A model generated the notes under the pieces. The model searched no databases and was not told where the DNA came from. It was given only the letters and a program-made list of their open reading frames with translations. From positions 86,375,572-86,439,571 of the forward strand of contig NC_083879.1 in NCBI RefSeq assembly GCF_032452875.1: a stretch of 64,000 bases of DNA, written 5' to 3'. This stretch comes from Bos javanicus. Its lineage: Eukaryota > Chordata > Mammalia > Artiodactyla > Bovidae. Positions within the stretch are counted from its first letter, which is position 1. The number at the start of each line of letters is the position of its first letter. The translations under genes and the position numbers were made by a program. Shown in pieces: positions 55,201 to 64,000 of this stretch.

Positions 55201-56085
55201 ATCTCAGAGTAAGAGAACAGAAAATGGTAAACAAGCAGAGAAGCTCAGGCCGCGGCACCCGGGCTGACGGCACGGGGAGTCTGTGTGGGCGAAGGTCCCG
55301 AGAGTCCGTTCCTCAGTTTGTTTAATCTGTGTATCGTGTGGCTTCGTTTTCTTCATGTTAAAAAACTAGAGACAACACTCGCCCACACTCCCATGTTTCC
55401 TTTTTTCCTCCCTAAAGACTATAATGGGTATACATTTTCAAATATTCACAAACAAGATATTCTGGATAAATGATCTAAGATTAACAAAATTAGGTCAATG
55501 CTCATTCAGGGCTGGTGCGATATGTCCCTTGTGTTGAAATGATCTGGTGTCAGCTAGTGATTGAAAAAGCACTATGGACCGAAAAAAAGTATTTATTACA
55601 ACACGTCTCAAAGCAGATAAGCCGTGGAGCCCGCTCGTAAACGAGGGCCCTTATCTAGATTTTAATATGGCCGTAAGCAAATTGTGAAGGTTTTTGCAAG
55701 TTAGGCAGCTTCTAGGGGAAAGCAGGCACTTCGAAAGTTTCTAGACTTCTAAGCCAGGCATGATGCTTTTCACACCTGTCTGTTGATGGTACGGCCTTTG
55801 TTCTTTTCCTCAAGATGCAGTCCGTAGAAAGGCCGAAATGGTAGCAGATTCAGGGCACGTTGTCGGGATGGTTTACCTCCCTCTGGGATGGAGAGGGTCC
55901 TGGAGACTGAAGCCCTGGGATCCTCATGGGAGCCCCTTCCTGCCTCTTCCCTGCTTAGCCCCACACATTCTTTCTTTCTTGCTGACAACTGCTGTTGGTA
56001 CCGATGAGATCCCCGAGGCCAGGACCGAAAGGAGTTTCTCGGTATCTTCATACAGAAGCCACTTTTGCTGACATCAGTACGTGCT
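55201..56085. other. Noncoding stretch, no gene seen
   Basis: Mixed DNA with some AT-rich patches near 55480-55700. No gene. Confidence 0.4.
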
Positions 56086-56563
56086 GTTTGTTGCTCAGTC
56101 ACGAAGTCGTGTCCGGCTCTGTGACCCCGTGGACTGTAGCACGCCAGGCTCCCCTGTCCTCCCTTACCTTCCAGAGTTTGCTCAAGTTCGTGTCCGTTGA
56201 GTTGGGGATGCTATCTAACCATCTTATCCTCTGCCGCCCACTTCTGCCCTCAGTCTTTCCCAGCAACAGGGCCTTTTCCAGTGAGTCAGTCCTTCGCATC
56301 AGGTGGCCTAAGTATTGGAGCTTCAGCTTCAGCATCAGTCCTTCCAATGAATATTCAGGGTTGATTTCCTTTAGGATGGACCGCTTTGACCTCCTTGCAG
56401 TCCAAGGGACTCTAAAGGGTCTTCTCCAACACCGCAGTTCAAAAGCATCAATTCTTTGGCACTCAGCCTTCTTTCTGGCCCAACTCTCACATCTGTACAT
56501 GATTACTGGAAAAACCATACCTTTGACTGTACAGACCTTTGTTGGCAGTGATGTCTCTGAGTT
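56086..56563 (-). mobile_element. BovB LINE 3' fragment
   Basis: About 480 bp reading on the + strand from ttgctcagtcacgaagtcgt through gggatgctatctaaccatct and caatgaatattcagggttga to cctttgttggcagtgatgtc. Same region of BovB as at 4465-4974, in the opposite orientation. The 139-codon minus-strand frame is a reverse transcriptase C-terminal relic. Confidence 0.93.
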
Positions 56564-58300
56564 TTAACATGCTGCTGCCCCAGTCAGCCTTTGAGCCACT
56601 TTTGGGAAGTGGAAGTTACATTTACCTGATCCTCACTCTTTTATCAAAGGCCAGTGGCTTGTCCTTTCATTACCATTATAATCTATTAATACAAAATATA
56701 TTTAATAACCTATTAACACAAATGTATTCAATACGATAAAAATTTGACATAATTAACAGAATGGCTGTTGTTTTAAAAATTTCAAAAATAGACACAGACT
56801 AGTCTAACAACTAGATGATGCTATCCCATTCAAAACTGACTGTATTTAGGACACCATTCTGTGTGTCCATATGGTCTTTATCTTCAGGTTTAAATTGCAT
56901 TTGTAATGCAAACACGCTGACTCAGGCATACAATAAACCATCATGAGATAAAACCAAGGAGAAAGTCCAGCAGCCTAAACCCCCAAATTCCCGACTGTGT
57001 CATAATAGGAAACTGAAAGCTTTGCCCAAGAGCAACGAGGTTCATCAAATCTAGAAAAACAGCTACCGAAATGGGAATAGAAACACAAAGTAGATCAGAG
57101 TCTGAGGTCGGGAATACAGACATTCTCAAAACTTAAGATAGTTAATGTCACAGGAAAAAGGGACTGAAGACCACCCAGGTCTGCTCTTGGATCTGAGGTG
57201 GCTGTGAGGACCCCCACCCCAGCAGCGTGCTCGGTCCAGCGGTGTCAGGAGGTTCCTGGGGCACTGTCTTCAGGGAGAAGCCGTGGGAGGGCCGTGGACA
57301 GCTCTCAGAGGAGGGGGACTTGCTCAGGACCCTGGAACAACAGCAGACCTGGCAGGGGAGCTGAGTGCAAGGCACCATCCGGGACAGGGGCGGGAGGAAG
57401 CGGATGTGCAGGTGGCCTTGGATAGAGCTTCCCTGATTTGGTTGGAGGGAAGACTCGGCAGCTGAAGAGGGGTGATGAGGCCAGTCCTGCCGAGCCCGGT
57501 GGCCTTGGAGGCAGAGAACAGACAGAGACCTGAGTCTCTGATTCTCTGCGCAAGGCAGACCCAGTGGCTGGGTCTGAGCAGGAGGAGACGTGAGGAGTGT
57601 GCACGTCTGTGTGTGTGTGGCTGTGGGTGGTTAGGGTTGCAGACAGCTTTGCTTGCTCCCAAGTCCATGAGAATCAAAGTGTCCTTGACAAGAATCTGAG
57701 ACGAGACAGCCATGAGGGGCAGGGAGTGAATGGACCAGGCAGTTGCGTGTCTGTGGGCAGCGCCGGGAGTGGATGGCAACCAGGATTTAGAGGGGACGCC
57801 AGGAGGCGAGGTCCCTCGTGTGACTCACAGCCAGGCTCTCAGGGCACCGGGGCATCAGCCTGAGGACAGCGGCCCACGGAGGATGCCTGGGAGGACGGGG
57901 CAGCAAGGGGGCGGCTGAACGGGCGCATCAGAGCCTGCGCGCTGAAGGCCAGCGGTCTGCACGTGCGCAAGGTCCCCTGGGCGAAGGTAGCTTCCCAGCA
58001 GCTTTTGGAGTAAAAAAACTGATAAAATATAAAATGTTTCTCCCATTACGATGAGCTTTTAATTACAAGTTGAAAATAAAGATGCAAACACATTCTTGAT
58101 GCCTAAATATTTATAGATGTCGTTTCTTGTCAATTGTTCAAAGAATTAAAGAAACAAAGATAAAACTGCAGAGCTGAAATCTCAGTACTTGCCTTACTCT
58201 GGTCTGGAAAATTACTTCCACTTTAGATATTGTTTAAGCAGCCCTTGAAATATCTAGGACTTAAAGGTTAGCATGCACTTTGAGAAAATTATGTCACATC
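56564..58300. other. Noncoding stretch, no gene seen
   Basis: 56640-57150 is AT-rich, 57150-57960 GC-moderate, and 58010-58300 AT-rich again. Frames up to 151 codons lack domains and overlap on both strands. Confidence 0.4.
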
Positions 58301-58639
58301 CTTAGTTTGTACAGGCTTCCCTCATAGCTCAGTTGGTAAAGAATCCGCCTGCCATGTAGGAGACCCTGGCTCGATTCCTGGGTCGGGAAGATCCCCTGGA
58401 GAAGGGATAGGCTACCCACTGCAGTATTATTGGGCTTCCCTTATGGTTCACCTGGTAAAGAATCCGTCTGCAATGCGGGAGATCTGGGTTCCATTCCTGG
58501 GTTGGGAAGATCCCCTGGAGAAGGGAAAAGCTACCCACTCCAGTATTCTGGCCTGGAGAATTCCATGGACTGTATAGTCCATGGGGTCGAAAAGAGTTGG
58601 ACACGACTGAGCGACTTTCACTTCACTTAGTTTGTGCAG
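58301..58639 (+). mobile_element. Bov-tA SINE with two tRNA heads and target-site duplication
   Basis: The head-head-body layout spans about 58315-58625. First head gcttccctcatagctcag, second head gcttcccttatggttcac, then a Bov-A body ending gactgagcgactttcact. Direct repeats cttagtttgt(a/g)cag flank it at 58301-58314 and 58626-58639. Confidence 0.92.
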
Positions 58640-58644
58640 AGATC

Positions 58645-58944
58645 GTGTGTCCATGCTGCTGCTGCTGCTGCTGCTACGTCACTTCAGTCGTGTCCGACTC
58701 TGTGCGACCCCATGGACGGCAGCCCACCAGGCTCCCCCATCCCTGGGATTCTCCAGGCAAGAACACTGGAGTGGGTTGCCATTTCCTCCAATGCATGAAA
58801 GTGAAAGTGAAAGTGAAGTCGCTCAGTCGTGTCCGACTCTGTGCGACCCCATGGACTGCAGCCCACCAGGCTCCTCTGTCCATGGGATTTTCCAAGCAAG
58901 AGTCCTGGAGTCGGGTGCCATCGCCTTCTCCGTTGTGTGTCCAT
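58645..58944 (-). mobile_element. Bov-A2 SINE dimer, reverse, with target-site duplication
   Basis: It starts with the reversed (tgc)n tail, then two Bov-A units joined by a gaaagtgaaagtgaaagtga linker, and ends gccatcgccttctcc. Ten-base direct repeats (gtgtgtccat) flank it at 58645-58654 and 58935-58944. It lies in inverted orientation 29 bp from the preceding Bov-tA. Confidence 0.93.
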
Positions 58945-59451
58945 ACAGGGTGATATTTTCTTCCCTTCAGATTTAACTGGTGGGAGGACAGAACGCGAAA
59001 TGGGCTGGTTGGTCACAAGCACACACACCCCCACGCACACGCCCAGCCCGGGATGCAGGAGGGCGGGCAGCCAAACCCCACCCCCCACCCCGGGCCAGCA
59101 CCTCAGCTTCGCCGGGATCACCTCCCACTCTCTCCAAAGTGCCCACACGGGGCCGACTGGGTCCTGGTCGTCCCACCTTCCTGAGGAGCCAACTGTGAGC
59201 GGAGTGCGGTGGGTAGGGGTGGAGGCAGGCAGGCCCCGGACCCACCGTCCCCACCCTGCCTGCCCCACGGCCCTTTGGGAAAACGTGACAAAGACAAAGA
59301 TGCCTGTCATCCACGGATCCCGATTAGTGAGGAAGAACCGAACGGACAGTGATCACTTCACATTCTGGGTGTGAGAAGTCGTGACCGCCCCCAGGTCAGC
59401 AGAGATGATCTGAGTATGCTGTCCACGCCCGTGGATTTGAAACCGGTAGAT
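58945..59451. other. Noncoding stretch, no gene seen
   Basis: GC-moderate unique DNA. The 181- and 208-codon frames that cross it start inside the neighbouring SINE and are not genes. Confidence 0.4.
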
Positions 59452-59573
59452 TCTCTGGCATCACCAACTCAATGGACGTGAGTTCGAGCAAACACTAGGA
59501 GAGAGGGAAGGACAGGGAAACCTGGCATGCGGCAGTCCGTAGTCAACACGACTGAGCGACTGAGCAACAACAA
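59452..59573 (+). repeat. BovB LINE 3' terminal fragment
   Basis: It reads ctggcatcaccaactcaatg and gacgtgagttcgagcaaaca, then cacgactgagcgactgagca and a caacaacaaa tail. These are the last about 120 bp of BovB. Confidence 0.85.
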
Positions 59574-60150
59574 AGTCTGTGGTCGTGGTAAGACGGGCCC
59601 TTGAGAGGAAGGGGCTGTGTACAGCCTGGTCACCGGCTGCCCCTGCTTCCAGGACCAAGAGGCGGTCAGTGACACAGGGAGCCTCGTAGGAGGGAGGGGA
59701 AAGGAAGGCAGACAGCAGCGTGGTCAGGGCACCCCTGAAACAGGGGCCCCCCTGAAACGGGGGCCCTGACTGGCCCCACGGCCTCGGGAGCTGGGCTCTG
59801 GGAAGGGCCGCTGGCCCAACAGCCTGGCTGGGGGGTGAAGTGCGTCCCGACCCCGGGACCCGTAATGGGATCGCAGCAGAGGTGGCCGGCTGAGATGCAG
59901 TCAGACTGGGGTGCAGCGGCCCTAACCTGCTCTGGCTCGTGCTGCAAGAAGGACCCGGAGGGGAGGTGCCGGGCAGTCGGGACAGGGATGGAAAGGACGC
60001 CCCCGTGAGCTGAGGTGGGGGAGAGCCGGCAACGGGAGCCAGAGTCCAGGGAGGGGCAAAGGGCGTGCCTGGGGCTTCAGGGGGGCCGGCTGCCCACTGT
60101 GACTTCCCGCTTCCAGCTGCAGAGCTCAGGGGACCGTGTGCTGTGGACCA
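59574..60150. other. Noncoding stretch, no gene seen
   Basis: GC-rich DNA. A short duplication, cccctgaaac(a/g)ggggccc, lies near 59732-59766. No gene. Confidence 0.4.
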
Positions 60151-60416
60151 GTGGGTGCCCCTCGGGGGAACAGCCCCCCGTGTGGTTATGTGGTTGCCCC
60201 TCGGGGGAACAGCCCCCCGTGTGGTTATGTGGGTGCCCCTCGGGGGAAGAGCCCCCCGTGTGGTTATGTGGGTGCCCCTCGGGGGAAGAGCCCCCCGTGT
60301 GGTTATTTGGGTGCCCCTCGGGGGAACAGCCCCCTGTGTGGTTATGTGGGTGCCCCTCGGGGGAACAGCCCCCTGTGTGGGTATGTGGTTGCTCCTTGGG
60401 GAACAGCTCTCCCATG
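60151..60416. repeat. 39-bp minisatellite, about 6.7 copies
   Basis: Units start at 60155, 60194, 60233, 60272, 60311, 60350 and a diverged partial one at 60389. The unit runs from gtgcccctcggggga(a)(c/g)agcccc to gtgtggttatgtgg. Because 39 is divisible by three, several frames on both strands stay open and repeat a 13-residue peptide. There is no spacer between units, so it is not a CRISPR array. Confidence 0.95.
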
Positions 60417-62638
60417 TGAACAAGTCCTGCAGGGGAATCGTCCCCCCGTCCCTCACTCACGTGAGCCCAGCAGGCAGGCCCCTCCGGGGAGCTGTCCAGG
60501 CTGCCGGCCGCTCCTCAGCCAGAGAAGAGCCAGGACAGCGGCGACGGGGCCGGCAGGTGCAGGACCTGGGCTTGTGACCAGGGGCTGTTCCCACCCTCAG
60601 GCCCGAGGGGACAAAGGAGGCCATGTCCCCAAGCCGGCCCGGGGAAGGAGGTGGTGCGGAGCAGCCCGCAGAGTGGACACCCCTCCAGCCTGCAGCCCCC
60701 GGGAGCCGGGGCGGGCGGGGCCTCCCTAGAGCCTCCCCAGAGCTTCAGCCACAGGCCACGTCTGTCCACACGTCCCTGGGCCAAGGTTCTTGGAAGGACA
60801 GGCAGAACCAGGCCAAGTCACGGCTGCGTGGGGTGGGGGAGGACACACCCCAGCCACCTCTGATCCGCGTGTGGGAAAGACAAGGAGACTCTGTGCATAA
60901 AGACGCCGCAGCCCAGGGGCCCAGCTCACGCTTGGTGTGAACTTTCAAGTCCTCCTCTCAGTTACTTTTTCCCACCTTCCCACCGAGCCAGCCGGCCCCA
61001 GCGGCCCCACCTCCCCTTGGTCATCTTCCTCTTGCTCTGGCTCAGGGCCTGCCTCTGTGCAGCTGCTCCTCCGGCCGCAGGAGAGGGCCTGGGCGGAGAC
61101 GATTTCAGATCTGATTGCGCCGATGGGCTCAGCAGCCTGATTGCCAATCAGCCCCGAGGAGATGCGATTCAGAGCTGGCCCGCATGGCCAGGCCCCACCT
61201 TGCAATCATCCTGACCTGCGGCAGAGCGCGGATGCCACTCAGGTCCCGGGCCTCACTGCCCCTGAGGTGACACGGGGCTCACAGTGCTTCACGCTCAGCC
61301 CCAGGAGCCCTGCTGGGCTGGCGAGCCCCAATCAGGGCTGTCAGGCCATCCAGGGCTGCCCTGTGGTCCCCAGATTGCTCTTGAGGCCAAACGACCTCGG
61401 GGTCCTTAATGGGCTCGAGAGCCGGCGGACGCCCCCCAGACCCCACGAGCTCAGGGCCCTCAGCTGTGAGACCAGAGAGGCTGGGGAGGGGGCCCTGCTC
61501 CAGGCCGAGGACAGACTGGCCCCCTTCACCCCTGCCTGCCGCACTCTCGGGGTGAAGTCCCAAGCCCTAAATCTGCATGTGAAGAGTAACAGATGAGCAA
61601 TGAAGCCTTGCCGCCTCCTACAGCGAGCACAGCCACGCTGGGAGGCGTAGTGGTGGGGGGCTGAGTAAATGCTCGGAGACACACTTCGGAACAGACAGTT
61701 TGGGCCTGGAGACTCAGGGCTGTCGGGGGTCTTGGGCAGCGGGGTCAGCCCCTCAGCCGCTGGGAAGCGGCTCCTCACCCCCACCCCATCCTCCCACCAG
61801 GGCGCTGGGTGCCGGAGCCCAGAGCCCGGGACCCTCTGCAAGGCTGTCTCTCCCCTCCAGCCCCCAGAGGGACGTGGGGATCTCAGCTAGAGCTGGTAGC
61901 AGGACCCTGCAGTCATGGGTCACTGCTCTGTCCCCCCACCCCTTTGGGCCTTGTGTCCCCAGCGCTGGGACAGGGAGCCGAAGCAGACCCGGCTGAGGGT
62001 CGGAGGAGCGGACGGGCAAGGAGGCGGCCGCGGCCACGCGGGTGAGGCTCGCCCCCCTCGGCCCTTCCTGGGACGGGGCAGAGGCACTGTGCCCCGGGCG
62101 GGGGCCCTCGCAGATCCGCCTCCCCACTGTCCCAAAGGCCCTGCTTCCACTGGACTCAGCGCAGACAGAGGGAAGTTAACGAACTTCCCTCTTTAAGGGC
62201 AGAGGATGTTCTGGGACTGGCTGGCGTGGCTTGTGAAAGCTGTATTATTTTTACCCTCCATGAAATATATTCTTTGGGAAAAAGACACTGTTTCAGGACT
62301 GGTTGAAGAGAGTAATGAACACATGTCTGGGAACAGTCTAAGGTCTCCCCCCGGCCCCGCCTCCATGGCTGGATCCCTGGAGAAGCGCCGGCGGTGTTTG
62401 AGCACAGCTGCTCCAGACACCGATGAACACGGGCGGGATGAGGAGCGGGCGGCACAGGCGGGCTCCACGCTGCAGACGGGCAGCCGGTGCGAGCTTCTAG
62501 AAGGGAAGGCGCTCCTGTGGCCGTCACGTGAAGCCCAAGGCTCCAGCCTCGCGGTTCACATGGGCTCGTCAGCACCTCGTCTGTAGGTGGGAGATCTGAG
62601 GCTGAGAGCTGTCATCCCCGTTTCAAAGTCCTGAGCTG
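60417..62638. other. Noncoding stretch, no gene seen
   Basis: GC-rich unique DNA up to about 62.15 kb. 61080-61200 contains gcctgattgccaatcagcc, a short near-palindromic CCAAT/ATTGG pair at about 61135-61153. The hairpin at 62167-62192 lies here. Overlapping frames on both strands lack domains. Confidence 0.4.
62167..62192. repeat. Perfect 11-bp inverted repeat (hairpin)
   Basis: Left arm 62167-62177 (agagggaagtt), 4-nt spacer, right arm 62182-62192 exactly complementary. It could form a small cruciform or serve as a dimer binding site. Confidence 0.8.
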
Positions 62639-62967
62639 GGGCTTCCCCAGTGGTCCAGTGGTTACGAAGCCGCCTTGCAATGCAGGGGACGCGGGTTCGA
62701 CCGCCAGCTCGGGAACATCTCACGTGCTGTGGGTCAACCAAGCCCGTGTGCCACCACGACTGAGCCTGCCCACCTGGAGCACCAGAGCCACAGCTACTGA
62801 AGCCTGCGTGGTGCAGCGGGGCGAGCCGCGCAGTGAGAAGCCGGAACACCACGGTTCAGAAGCCCTTGCTCACCACAGTTGGAGAAAGCCCGGGCCCAGC
62901 AACAAAGACCCTGCACAGCCAATAAATAAATTTCAAAGAGATTTATTAAAAAAAAAAAAAAAAAAAA
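62639..62967 (+). mobile_element. CHR-type SINE with poly-A tail
   Basis: It begins ggggcttccccagtggtcc with the B-box-like gggttcgaccgccag. The body includes gtgctgtgggtcaaccaagc and aagccggaacaccacggttc, and it ends in aaagagatttatt and about 20 A. Full length with a long tail. Confidence 0.88.
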
Positions 62968-63270
62968 CAAAGCCAAGTCTGGAGCCCAAACCCCTGAGTG
63001 TGGGTGCAAAGAGCTTTCCTGGCCGTGGAGATGTGCTGTTTTTGTTCGATGAGAGCTCACAGACACAGCTCTGGACGGTTCCAACCTCACCATCTTTGGG
63101 AGGTAGGTGGGCGAGCAGGGTGTCCACAGAACGAGCGTGTGTGATGTCAGCGCAGCCAGGGATGAGGAGACCGCGCCGACCTGTTGAGTTCCTGGGCGGA
63201 GAGCGGCGTTTGCGTCTCCTCCTTCTCCATCTGTGTACAAACTGAGCCTTCGTTCTGTTCTCAGAGAAGT
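62968..63270. other. Noncoding stretch, no gene seen
   Basis: Average composition, no recognisable feature. Confidence 0.35.
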
Positions 63271-63500
63271 CGTGTTGAGGACAATTACTTAGGGATGTTC
63301 CAGAAATTCCCAAATACAGAGATTAATTATAGTCATTTATAGATTTCATGAAAACAGTTGTTTAAGAGAAAACGGCCATAAAACTGTTTGTGATTGTGCT
63401 CAGTTTATCAAGGTACGTGAAAATCCAGCATAATTACTGTTGGGTTCGATTATTTGAATTAAGAAGCTCTAAACTCACTCTGCAGCTATTTTGGGAAGCA
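63271..63500. promoter_or_regulatory. AT-rich candidate regulatory block
   Basis: TAAT-dense DNA: acaattacttag near 63279, gagattaattatag near 63320, and gcataattactg near 63429. There are several SOX-like cores. Composition-based inference only. Confidence 0.35.
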
Positions 63501-64000
63501 GCCGGAAGACATCAACAACTGCTTTTTCAGTGCAGATTTCAAGACGCAAGCCCTGTTCTCGGGGCGTGAGTGTGTGTGCGGCGAAATCAGGAGTCTTTTT
63601 CCCCTTAAACATGTTTGATCATGGAAGGGAACGTCACCTGGGAGGAGAGAGAGAGAGAAACCTGTTTGGAGACTGTGGTTCCCACGAGTGAGACTTCCGG
63701 TCTCGGGTCTGCAAAATCCTCATTTCTGGGGATAGGGGTGGGGCTTGGGCCACTGGAGACCCCAGGGGGCCCAGACAGGCGCCACCCTGATGCACCAGGC
63801 CTCCCGGCAGAACAGAGTGTGCACTGTGCTGCGACCGAGGGCACAGGCGGGATTTTAAGACGCTGCAGAGGACGGAGTCCTTTCCTTCCGGAATCGCGTC
63901 TCCACCCACCCCAGCCGCAGGGCAGCCCTCTGCCCGCTTCATGGGGCTCTGTGGGCCCACAGACGTCTGCCCCCTTAGTGTCTCTAGTTTATCTGCTGCG
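63501..64000. other. Noncoding stretch to the window end, no gene seen
   Basis: Mixed to GC-rich DNA with a short (GA)n run near 63640-63658. No gene or repeat family is recognised. Confidence 0.4.

Noticed and set aside
56099..56518. 139-codon frame resembling a reverse transcriptase end
   Set aside because: Part of a truncated BovB LINE on the minus strand, not a host gene.
60155..60416. Possible CRISPR array
   Set aside because: Units are directly adjacent with no unique spacers, and the genome is mammalian.
59461..60456. 331-codon minus-strand frame with repeats
   Set aside because: It begins at a BovB fragment and runs through the 39-bp minisatellite. The repeated peptide is produced by the tandem DNA repeat.

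Overview
The window is nuclear DNA of a ruminant (Bovidae-like; cattle, sheep, goat and buffalo cannot be told apart by eye). The evidence is the interspersed repeats: BovB (RTE) LINE 3' ends, Bov-A2 and Bov-tA SINEs, CHR-type tRNA-derived SINEs, an L1-BT-like L1 3' end and older L1 and MIR pieces. Exactly one protein-coding gene can be supported: SOX1, a single-exon SoxB1 transcription factor on the + strand (CDS 19432-20541, 369 codons plus stop). The other long open frames are by-products of GC-rich DNA, of tandem repeats or of the SOX1 frame itself.

Layout. 1-5.2 kb: noncoding DNA with SINE, L1 and BovB pieces. 5.2-26.9 kb: a stretch in which I recognise no ruminant retroposon, built of alternating CpG-rich blocks (about 5.9-6.4, 7.4-10.4, 12.6-13.6, 13.9-14.7, 17.95-20.6 and 24.0-25.1 kb) and AT-rich, TAAT/ACAAT-dense blocks that look like conserved noncoding elements. 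SOX1 sits inside the largest CpG block. A candidate noncoding first exon with a strong splice donor lies at about 8.5-8.8 kb, and a strong splice acceptor lies at 14.78 kb, both upstream of and co-oriented with SOX1. They fit a SOX1-OT-like transcript, but this is inference. 26.9-40.9 kb: a retroposon-rich interval (MIR, Bov-tA, CHR, BovB and several L1 pieces, some nested). 40.9-56.1 kb: again free of recognisable ruminant retroposons, with two CpG-rich blocks around a small AT-rich element at 49.5 kb, long AT-rich candidate enhancers at 46.0-46.7 and 53.9-55.2 kb, and a CA-rich minisatellite at 52.6-53.1 kb. 56.1-64 kb: BovB, an inverted SINE pair, a 39-bp minisatellite and a CHR SINE.

How it fits together. 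This looks like a developmental-regulator gene desert: one neural transcription factor surrounded by repeat-poor DNA holding candidate enhancers with SOX, POU and OTX/homeodomain-type motifs. SOX1 is known as a neuroectoderm and neural progenitor factor. Its own leader carries a 10-codon upstream ORF and a weak-context first AUG followed by a near-optimal AUG at codon 6. No prokaryotic features, CRISPR arrays, complete tRNA or rRNA genes, or recognisable endogenous retroviruses were found. Enhancer and lncRNA calls rest on base composition and motifs only, and conservation could not be tested here.
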